Under the pieces are notes generated by a model. The model saw only the letters and a list, made by a program, of their open reading frames with translations, was not told the DNA's origin and ran no database searches. From contig NC_049985.1 in assembly GCF_000003815.2 (NCBI RefSeq), positions 11,709,699 to 11,773,698 of the forward strand: 64,000 nucleotides of DNA. Reading direction: 5' to 3'. The number at the start of each line of letters is the position of its first letter. Position 1 is the stretch's first letter. The position numbers and the translations under genes are program-made. Shown piece by piece: positions 1 to 8,799 of the stretch. The stretch is from Branchiostoma floridae. Its lineage: Eukaryota > Chordata > Leptocardii > Amphioxiformes > Branchiostomatidae.

Positions 1-1840
1 GTTGTTTGTACCAAGTTTCTACAGTCAATGGTACAGAGAGATGGGATTGTAAAATGGCAGTGGGAGTCGGATAATCAACCAAACAGATTCATTTGTAGCA
101 AAATTGACCAATTACCATTGTTTTGAGTATTGCCAATTCTCAAGTTTTCACATACAATCAGGTCAGGTCCGGACCTGGAAATGATCCTCTGGACCTGAAC
201 AGGACCTACACCTGAATTTTCTGTACTGGTACCTACCCCTACCAACAATAGATTTTTATCTTTCTGTCCATTCATATCTTATTAGTTATCTGTTTTCTGA
301 TACTTTTTTTTCAATCTACGGTATATATGTGCTCAATTTACAGCTGATTTCCACAATTTACTGTGTGGTCGAAAACTTTTTTTTGTGGAAATGGCCGAAA
401 ATTGATGCGAGCGCGGATCATGTCATCCATATAATCAAATCAACATGGCCTTATTGAAGAGTAGTATCCGTTGTCATCTCACCACATGTACAGATTCAAC
501 ATAGAAAAACAAACACATGCAGCTATGAAAAATACATTTTACTATCACAGTTTTAAAATCAAGATGAAATCAAAATGATGCCCTTAAAATGAGAGAAAAG
601 ATTATGTGAGCGAGCTAGCTCCTAAATAATTGATTACCCCTGGCCCTGTATATGCTAGAGTTGGTGACTCGTGACAACCAAACGTAATACTTCTCATCAT
701 GATGACGAATGCACCGAATTTGAAGAACTTGCAAACATCCACCGGGATAATCATGTCATCTATTCCACTTACCCACTTCTGACCAATTGTATTCTTTACC
801 GGGTGGGGTGGTAAGAATTCCCGGCCACTACTTAGCCTCTTCCAGGCTCCACAGGTCGCTGGAGAAAAACAATTGGCCAAAGAGACAGGTAAAATGTCAG
901 AAGGGTTAGCTGGACGTCCTTGGTCTATTTGGCCAATTTTTCATATTTTTCCTGCGACTATTGGAGCCTGGAACACTGTAACACTGAATTGAGATCCGAA
1001 TTCGGTATGGTATCAACTTTTCTTGTTATCAAAGATCCTAGCCGTCTGACAGAAAGTACAAAGCATAACAAAACTTGTAACTGTACAGAATATCAAACAG
1101 AGTACAGATTTTATAGACAACGCACAACCCCTCGAAACAAAATCGGTTCTACCATGCTACAACCCCTGCGATGCTTAATGGTTTGTCCCTCACGTCCAGA
1201 GTGTAGGTCCTTGAACTCCACGCAACGATCTCTGTTTACGGTGAGGGAGAGAGCAAAAGTCCTCTGACCGTCTGAGAACCGCCGCAGTGTGACTAATGTT
1301 TGCGAAGGGATGGCTCATCTTCGTGGACAGTATCTCACCGACTAGTCTCTTTCCTGTCGGTCATCTCTAAACTGGACCATGCTGGCCAAATTTGAGAAAA
1401 TGTGCAAGTCACAATGTAAGCATGTTTTTAGTGAGACGGAAACAAGGAATAGCTTTCCGATATTTCGGGTTGTGGTCGATAATTTAAACACGAGAAAGTT
1501 CCAAAGCGCTGAACGGATATAGGTTACCCAGTGGATAAAGGTGAACTAGCGTTATATACTACGGGAGTCTTTATCATGTCGGGCGAAAATTACTTATTAA
1601 CGATTTCTAACGTTAACGTTCTACCAATAAGGATTTTGCTGCAGTACTGAGAAGAAATTAGGATTTTACAAAAAGCACCCGAGTATGAATTTCAAGCAGA
1701 CACGTAACATTAAAAGCACGAATATGCAGAAAAACATTTAAAGCGTCGCAAAATAACCGTTACATCTGCTTGGCTTATCTCTGGTTTATCCCCATCACAA
1801 CTTGCTTCTAATTTTAGCCTTTATGTAGTACACTACTCCA
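1..1840. other. Intergenic sequence, no supported gene
   Basis: No reading frame here has recognisable domains or convincing splice structure. The open frames at 75-275, 602-880 and 920-1267 are short and match nothing I know. Positions about 395-452 carry one terminal-repeat arm of the dispersed element family that also occurs near 7330-7793, 19543-19890 and 57780 (motif around CATCCATATAATCAAATC). Confidence 0.5.
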
Positions 1841-1849
1841 TATACTATT

Positions 1850-2040
1850 GGCAGCTCATGAACCCACACCCCTTTCCCTTACGTGTGTTGTTTTCAAATG
1901 GCGACACACAAGTCAACGTATATAACGCAGTAACCATTGGCGGCTGCCATTATACATGCCAAATATTACCATTTAACTAGCTCATACTAGCTACCACCGG
2001 TCCGACGACGTGACACCGGTAACGTAGACACCCTAGAAAA
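1850..2040 (+). promoter_or_regulatory. Conserved upstream block of NME copy A
   Basis: This stretch shares several exact blocks with 12555-12670, the equivalent position upstream of NME copy B. Examples are CCCTTACGTGTGTTGTTTTC and the later TAGCTACCACCGGTC. Sequence between the blocks has diverged. Block-wise conservation upstream of both paralogues suggests retained promoter or 5' UTR elements from the tandem duplication. No TATA box is obvious. That the blocks are regulatory is an inference. Confidence 0.4.
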
Positions 2041-2374
2041 TCGATTCACATTCAGCCTGTGTTCAAGTTGACGCCGTACGTATAGGAAGACACGCATTCA
2101 ATGGTTCAGTGGATCCCCAGGGAGCTACAAGACTGACAACCAGTTTGATTTGTGAAGAAATGCTTCCAAGTGGACCAACATCCTGTACAGAACCAATGTG
2201 GTTAATATTGATAGAAAGTCCGTAGTCTATTAGACGTTTGTTTTCAACGGTTTGTGATTATAAAGGTAAACGCTTCCGGGTTGCAAATATCATCCAGTGG
2301 ATTTCTCTGCGGGTGCAGTACGTGCGGCGCAACCAACAATATGATGATGGCGCGGTACACCATTATCATAGCCT

Positions 2375-2382
2375 GTTCAAGG
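2375..2382. repeat. Target-site duplication, left copy (GTTCAAGG)
   Basis: The 8-bp GTTCAAGG is repeated at 3312-3319 on the other side of the element. The uninterrupted paralogous site near 12908-12917 reads TGTTCAAGGGCG, so the duplication is real and 8 bp long. Confidence 0.85.
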
Positions 2383-3311
2383 TAGCCGCAGAGACGACTG
2401 TTGGCCTATTATCGCTTATACTACTAACGCTCCCGGCCAACAGTCGCAGACTTCAACATTGAACGGAATCAAAAAATCGCCGAATAAACGAGCCGCTGCA
2501 CTAATCCTCGGATCTCTGGGTGTCCCTCACTTCCTAAGAGCCTTACCTAGCCAGCCGGAGCGTTTTCCGGCTCAAAAACCCCCTTCGCTAGCCGCGCCGG
2601 GACTAAATCCACTCCGATCGCACTGTTTATACACGCCGAGTGGCGGACATATTGGAAACACAGGATTAGGCGGCGCGCCGAATCAACCGCGCAAATAAGA
2701 GACTACTGCTCCGATGCGCCATTCCAATGTGGGAAAAGGGGGATAGTCNNNNNNNNNNNNNNNNNNNNNNNNNNNNNNNNNNNNNNNNNNNNNNNNNNNN
2801 NNNNNNNNNNNNNNNNNNNNNNNNNNNNNNNNNNNNNNNNNNNNNNNNAATATTATCAAAAACATATTGAACTCATTGAAAAAATATCCAAAGCCCTTTC
2901 CAGTTTGTTATTCTGCTTGAATATAGTTGATTTGAAATTTCAGGGAACTTTCCAACTTTCCCCACATAGGAATGGCTTATCAGAAAAGTAGTCTCTTATT
3001 CGCGCGGCTGATTCGGCGCGCCGGCTAAGCCGGTATTTCCAATATGGCCGCCACTCGGTGTGTATAAACAGTGCGATCGGAGTGGATTTAGTCCCGGCGC
3101 GGCTAGCGAAGGGGGTTTTTGAGCCGGAAAACGCTCCGGCTGGCTAGGTAAGGCTGTTAGGAAGTGAGGGACACCCAGAGATCCGAGGATTAGTGCAGCG
3201 GCTCGTTTATTCGGCGATTTTTTGATTCCGTTCAATGTTGAAGTCTGCGACTGTTGGCCGGGAGCGTTAGTAGTATAAGCGATAATAGGCCAACAGTCGT
3301 CTCTGCGGCTA
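2383..3311. mobile_element. DNA transposon with long terminal inverted repeats
   Basis: The element begins TAGCCGCAGAGACGACTG and ends with the reverse complement. The inverted arms are about 360 bp each (2383 to about 2745, and about 2950 to 3311), nearly identical over their outer 300 bp. The centre is lost in the 100-N gap. The flanks are a perfect 8-bp duplication, and copy B of the same region lacks the insertion. An 8-bp duplication with TAG ends fits the hAT superfamily or another 8-bp-TSD group. The arms contain a 79-codon open frame on both sides (2459-2698 on +, 2996-3235 on -). It is simply the mirrored repeat and shows no transposase motif. Any transposase would have to lie in the gap. 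Confidence 0.85.
2749..2848. other. Assembly gap, 100 N
   Basis: Exactly 100 unknown bases, the conventional placeholder for a gap of unknown size. It falls in the centre of an inverted-repeat transposon, a structure that commonly breaks assemblies. Confidence 0.98.
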
Positions 3312-3898
3312 GTTCAAGGGCGAGGACGGCGAACGTCATGTTCAAGAATCCGTGGAGCTGCAACGGACTGCTGTATCATGGTAGAGTCGGGCGACAAGCC
3401 GTGTCAACGTAAGCCTATATTGCTGATATTCTATAGGTAGAAGTGCAGCAACATATAATTGGTGTATTCTATATATCTATATATGAAAGGAAGCATTTGA
3501 GCGTAGATCAAATTAGTTATTTAGCGGCTCGAACTCTGACCTCAGAAGACTCCACTTGGGAGGTAGGAGTGTTTTCTCTCGAACCATTAGTGCATTCAAT
3601 AACGTTTGTTCAATATTACAAACCACAGAACATGGCAAATAATTTCACCCACCCCGAAGTTCGAAGTAGAACATCTCGAAACTTTAAGAAGCCTCCATGC
3701 GGCCACGCCAAATTAAAGCAACGTGTCTATGGGAAGGGGGTCGAAATCTACTATTCTTTGATATAGCAAGGAGTGAACTTCAAGGCCCTTTTTCAACCTC
3801 CTCGGATATAGATAAGTCACACATTCAACAGCTTTACACCAAAAGGGCAAAAGAGAACAAGATGATTGGTTCACGTTTTGGGGACGGAAGGCCGATGA

Positions 3899-6800
3899 AT
3901 GTCCTTTGGTCTCTTTTCTCGGATCTTTCGGATTCTGTATTCTGCACCAAACTTCAGCAAAGTGGCGGCAGAAAGAAACAAAGAACGGAGCTTCATCATG
4001 GTCAAACCTAACGGTGTCCAACGCGGGTTGGTGGGAGAAGTCATCAAGCGCTTCGAACAGAAGGGTTTCAAGCTGGTGGCCATGAAGTTTATGCAGGTAT
4101 ACTAGAAAAGGACATGAGGGGTTTAACTTTTAAAGTTCGTCGCTGCACATGTTGTCTTTGGTCAACATTTTGCCGTGTTTGCCATGGGTGACGGAAATGC
4201 TTCGCTTTTTAATAGGAATGTTTGCTGGATTTCAATATCGTTGCATTTAGCTTTTACAGTGATAGAGCAGGCATGCCGACTCCTCTCTCATTCTGCAACA
4301 GTTTATTACCGACCAAAATGTACAAATATCTCTCTTTAAAGTGCCACAAGACTAGTAAATGTTGTAATAGATAACGTGTAATTGCAGGCTTCTGAAGAGC
4401 ATATGCAGAAGCATTACACCCACCTGAAGTCAAAGGGATTCTACGCTGGTCTGTGCAAGTACATGTCAAGTTCACCTGTCGTTCCAATGGTGAGGATACT
4501 TTGTTTATTGTTGTTTATTTTTTATTCCCTCAATATGTCCAACAGTGATATATGGCTTATCTTCAAATTCATTAAATATATGTTTGACTAATATTTTACT
4601 ATACCTGGTAGGTAAATGCGATAGTGAGTTGTTTGTGTGTTGTTTGCAGGTGTGGGAAGGTTTGGATATGGTGAGGGCCGGACGTGTTATGCTGGGAGAG
4701 ACCGACCCTGTAAGTCCTTTCTTTTACTTTTGCTGTGAATTATCGGGTTTACGGAAAAGGCTGAACTGTGTACCTGGGCTGTCTACCTGGGCTGTCTACC
4801 TGGGCTGGCTATCACATCAGGCTACTTGGACCTACGAAAGCCGATTGGGACAAAAGCTGTTTTAGCAGTAGGGGTTGTTTGTACTCAATGAAGAATCTGT
4901 GTGTGAAGCTATTGTGTGTGTTACATAACCCAAAGGTTCTGGGTTCAAATCAGTTGATATGCCACCAATCTTGTACCCTTGGGAAGGGCTATCAACACGA
5001 CTTATCGGGCTGATTGGATTAGTCTTAAGACTGGTGGCTAGTTGGTCCAAGGCGTCCAGGAGAGGTTCTTTAGTGGCTGTCAGGGTCCAGGCTTCTGCGC
5101 CATACATTAGGATCGACAATTGAATTGTGAGGAGCTTTAAAAAAGCGTTGCTAAAGTGCAAGGGTCTGGAACTGCTGCCATTCGGTGCTAACTCAGATGA
5201 CCTCAATACGACAGCAATTACCCCAGGTGTTAATGGAGCATTCCACTCCACACGGGAGTGTTATTTTCCGATAGATATTAATTTTAGGAAGTGATAACTG
5301 CATACTACTTCACATTATACGATAAAGTACCCAGTTTCTTCACATGCCTCAAAAGCATTCAGTCTTCTACTAAACTCCCCAAGTACCCTCTAATTGAATC
5401 AATCCTATGGCTGAATACAATGCAAAACTTTTAGGTAAGGTTACAAAACTAATTTCAGGTTCGCTAAGAAATCTCGCCTTGTTCTTGTATGCTTTGCTAT
5501 CTTATGAGCAATTTGCCTTCTCGGTGTGCTTAGCATACCTCATTTATTCCGAAAATATGTACGATAAACACAGTGTCTATGCGTATAGGGAATGCATGGG
5601 TAGGGTCTGCATGGGTTTAGTGAGTGTCCTTATTGTACACATCACGTAATTCATCCCAAGGTGAATTCCACAAAATTCGGCAGATTATGTATTCATTGCC
5701 ACATTATCTATTGGAAAACAAGACTCCCTTCTGGAGTGGAATGCCCCTTTAAGAGCCCTTCCCAAACGCATAAGATCGGTGGCATATCAACTGATTCGAA
5801 CCTAGAACCTCTGGGTTATGTAACATACACAGCTCCTTCAAACACAGCTGCTTCACACACAGCCCGTTCACACACTACCACTTCACACAGCTCTTTCTCA
5901 TAATAACACACAGATCCTTCAGACACAGCTTCTTCGCTGAGCACAAACAACCCCTACTGCTAAAACAGCTTTTGTCCTAATGGGCTTTCATAGGTCCAAG
6001 TAACCTGACGTGATAGCCAGCCCAGGTAGACAGCCCAAGTAGACAGCCCAGCCTTTTCCTTAAACTCGTGAATTATCTGGAACTTCACCACACTGTCACC
6101 TCCCTTTATTTGTACCTCATTATATATTTATTAAACTTCTTGTTAAAAAATTTTCCTTCATATGATCTACTTATTTGCCTATCACTCTGCTGATGTTTTT
6201 TGTTTTTTTTTGTTTCTTAATGTAAAATGGCATAACAACTGTGAAGATACAGCAATACAAACTGCGATGAAAACTGTATGACATGCTCGCTTGCAAAAGG
6301 GCACATCTACTGACTTGACACTTGTAAAAGTAATGCACCTATCAATGAAAATCCACAGAGAACCTCCTAGGATCTCAGTGGGGACCTTCTATTTTTCAGG
6401 CTGACTCCAAGCCTGGCTCCATCCGTGGTGACTTCTGTGTACACGTTGGCAGGTAGGTGTAAACAACAACAACTCAGAGGGAATACTACAATTCAAAAGT
6501 TAAGGGAGGGTACAGTTATTTCAAACTACTTTTTCAGTCCCTCCGTCCCTGTTTGAATGTCTTTTTTTTCTGTCAAAACTTCTTGACATATTTTTGTATA
6601 ATCTTTTGTAATATTTTGTTCTCTGTTATAGTACATAATGCGATACAGTCTTGTTTTTTGCAAATGGCAACAATTCTCTTGCAATTGCTTTACCACCATC
6701 ACTGTACTGAGAAAACTAGAATCATCTGCAGTCATTGGAGATTTCATGGGGCTGACTGAAAAAAACATTCTAGGGTCATACTCTACTGATAGCAATACAA

Positions 6801-7213
6801 ATGCATGTACATCAGCTTTCAAAGTTGCTCTCAAAAGTGTTATGATTTCAATGCTTACTGAATACTTACCCATCAATCAACTTTATGATGCCATGCAACA
6901 TTACATACACTATAATACATAGTTGAAAAAGTTTAAACTTTGTTCTAACACAACAGAAGACTCGCCATAACTTTTTGGTTGAGTACTATGACCTTCTTCA
7001 GATAGATGATTTGCTGCACTGATGTTCAACTATGGACTCCACCAACACAGAGGAGCTTTCATTACGATACATTATAATATTGTTTTTTGCAGGAACCTTG
7101 TCCATGGTAGTGACTCCATTGAGAATGCAGAGAAGGAGATAGCGCTGTGGTTCAGGGAAGATGAACTTGTGAACTACAAAGCCGGCCAGTACGACTGGGT
7201 GTATGATGACTAG
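3899..7213 (+). CDS. Nucleoside diphosphate kinase (NME family), copy A
   Basis: NDP kinase transfers the gamma-phosphate from ATP to NDPs through a phosphohistidine. Exons: 3899-4096 (or 3958-4096 if spliced from a leader), 4388-4489, 4650-4709, 6400-6452 and 7093-7213. All junctions are GT-AG and in phase. Starting at ATG 3899 gives 177 residues; the leader model (3338-3408 joined to 3958) gives 181. The protein holds the family landmarks: the lysine of KPxGVQRG, the H-Y pair before [19 protein letters not shown], and the active-site signature NLVHGSDS with the catalytic histidine. Oddities: the normally invariant Asp of KPDG is Asn (KPNG), and the base triplet matching the copy B start is GTG. 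The residues encoded just upstream from ATG 3899 ([20 protein letters not shown]) are basic and hydrophobic without acids, also compatible with a mitochondrial leader. The gene is probably functional, but the true start is unresolved. Confidence 0.85.
4745..6069. mobile_element. Inverted-repeat transposon in NME-A intron 3, with nested LINE piece
   Basis: The left arm (about 4745-4990, resuming at 5226-5285) and the right arm (about 5700-6069) are inverted copies. Both hold the GGCTGTCTACCTGGGCTGGC and TTTTAGCAGTAGGGGTTG motifs. The flanks carry an 8-bp direct repeat GAATTATC at 4737-4744 and 6070-6077, supporting transposition with an 8-bp duplication. It lengthens intron 3 of copy A to 1.7 kb, against 152 bp for the equivalent intron of copy B. 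Confidence 0.75.
4991..5225 (-). mobile_element. LINE reverse-transcriptase 3' fragment
   Basis: The minus strand encodes [20 protein letters not shown] followed by a Leu/Asp-rich stretch. This resembles the end of non-LTR retrotransposon reverse transcriptases (YGxExWTL). The fragment interrupts the left arm of the inverted-repeat element, so it inserted later. It is truncated at both ends and inactive. Confidence 0.65.
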
Positions 7214-7251
7214 GAAACTGTGGTGATGCTCATACCAGTCTAGCCTACACC

Positions 7252-7257
7252 AATAAA
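7252..7257 (+). terminator. Poly(A) signal AATAAA, NME copy A
   Basis: AATAAA lies about 40 bases after the copy A stop codon, in a short 3' UTR just ahead of an inverted-repeat element that starts near 7328. Confidence 0.55.
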
Positions 7258-7327
7258 TGGATTAAAGTATATCACTATGATGCATGGATACCAGCCATGT
7301 ATTTTCCATGTGCAATTTACTGAACTA

Positions 7328-7793
7328 CGGTCATGTTGATTTGATTTAATGGATGACATCTGCGCATGCTCGTTATGAACCATACTGTGAATCGTACAAA
7401 GCTGCTGCAAAATGAGCGTCGTCCAAACATCCATCTTACTTTTTCGTGGAAGAAACTGGTATCTGTCTTGCAGTGACCGTCCAACTTTGGCTTCTTGCTG
7501 CTGATTCTGCCATCGTACCTAGTAGTAGTACATGTGATGGTTTATTCCTTCTAAAAGTACACAGCAATAAAAAAAGATACACCAGAAAATGCATACTGCC
7601 ATAAAATGGCAATGTCAATTCCAAGGTCAAAGAACAAAATGTGAAAGAACAAAAATGTTTGGTATACTGTTACTTTGTACAGTGTTTGTTGGGCATATTT
7701 TTTTTGGCCAAACTTTTTTGTTATCCGCACCCTAGAATCAGTTTTGGGGTTCCCAGAGGATGTCGTCCATATAATCAAATCAACATGGCCTAA
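7328..7793. mobile_element. MITE-like element of the GGCCATGTTGATTTGATT family
   Basis: The left end (7331-7360, TCATGTTGATTTGATTTAAT and GGATGACATC) and the right end (7758-7793, GATGTCGTCCATATAATCAA and onward to CATGGCCTAA) are inverted copies. The interior has no coding frame of note. The same terminal sequence recurs at about 395-452, 19543-19890 and 57780-57850, so this is a dispersed non-autonomous family. Confidence 0.6.
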
Positions 7794-8475
7794 ACTCTGC
7801 TCAATATAACACAAATAGTAGAATACTCCATTCTGCATATTATGCTCTTAGGTTTATCACTACCCTTGTACTGGCTCATATGCAATGTCTTGACAGCAAT
7901 TAAAAAATGTAATTCTGTAAGGTGTAATTATTATGCAAAAATAGTATATTTTAAATTTTGTATTATAGTGTAAATGCTTTTAGATGGTATATGAATTATG
8001 ATGGTATATTAAAGAAATACATTTCCAATGTACAGGTTATGAAAGTCATATTTATTCAAACTAGAAAACTTAAGTACTATAAGTGTGAAACGTTGCTTGT
8101 ACAATGAGATGCATGATAATACATGTGCATGATTTTGCAGACTTATGTTATTGCTCAATGTACATATTACATGAAAGTGCCTGTATCTTAGCAAGTGCAG
8201 TTGTAAGTATTTTGCTTACTATGGCTTATAACAATGTAACCAAATGTTAAACCAAGTGATAAACATAAACATATATACCAGTTTACAGCTTGCACATACA
8301 TGTAGTATTCTGAATTACAAAACTGTGAAAGGTAAATAAATGTCTATGAATGTACCTTTTTGTCATCTTGCACTACACGTACCAGTATATCAAACTACCT
8401 AGAATGAAAACTATGCATGATCTTACTTCATTTGAACACAAGTAACCATGTAAGCAACATAACATGTCTGTCTAC
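7794..8475. other. AT-rich intergenic sequence between convergent genes
   Basis: This lies between the 3' end of NME copy A (+) and the 3' end of the RecQ-like gene (-). It is AT-rich with only short open frames. I see no domain, RNA or repeat structure I can name. Confidence 0.5.
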
Positions 8476-8481
8476 TTTATT
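8476..8481 (-). terminator. Candidate poly(A) signal of the RecQ-like gene
   Basis: AATAAA on the minus strand about 320 bases past the stop codon at 8800-8802. Position and strand fit, but nothing else confirms it. Confidence 0.35.
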
Positions 8482-8799
8482 CAGTAGAGTGCAGAGCTGC
8501 CTCTTGCCACAAGGGGGCATTGAAGTAACAATGCCAACCTAACATGGCTGAGTCTGTATCCTCCTCCCCCCTCCCCCCAAATCCTGGTAGCTCCAGTCAT
8601 CATGATGTGGTTAGTAGTAGACTGACTAGCACCAAACCTTTTGCTGATGAAAGCTATTAAAATGGAAGTGTGCAAGAAAACTCCAATGTACTATCAACCC
8701 CATGATACTCAGTTCATATGAATTTCAACTTCTTGAGAACTATTCTATGATACCGAACCATGACAACTACATGTACTTGTAAGCTACTAACTTGGGGCA

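Larger units (their letters stand above)
2341..3408 (+). pseudogene. NME copy A leader exon, split by a transposon
   Basis: Bases 2341-2382 read ATG ATG ATG GCG CGG and onward (MMMARYTIIIACSR). The frame resumes after the transposon at 3320 and runs to a GTAAG donor after 3408. The paralogous segment at 12881-13017 aligns to it in the same frame (MTRYTIIYACSRAR), so the two halves were one exon before insertion. An in-frame ATG at 3338-3340 lies after the insertion and gives a 23-codon leader (MFKNPWSCNGLLYHGRVGRQ and onward) with basic and no acidic residues. Spliced from 3408 to 3958 it enters the kinase frame as T-K-V-A-A-E. This would explain why the position equivalent to the copy B start codon is GTG here. 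Coding status is an inference: substitutions between the copies are mostly non-synonymous, as expected for a fast-evolving targeting sequence or for non-coding DNA. Confidence 0.45.

Noticed and set aside
2459-3235. Two 79-codon frames with the same protein on opposite strands
   Set aside because: They are mirror images of the transposon's inverted arms, with no transposase motif. I treat them as repeat sequence, not genes.
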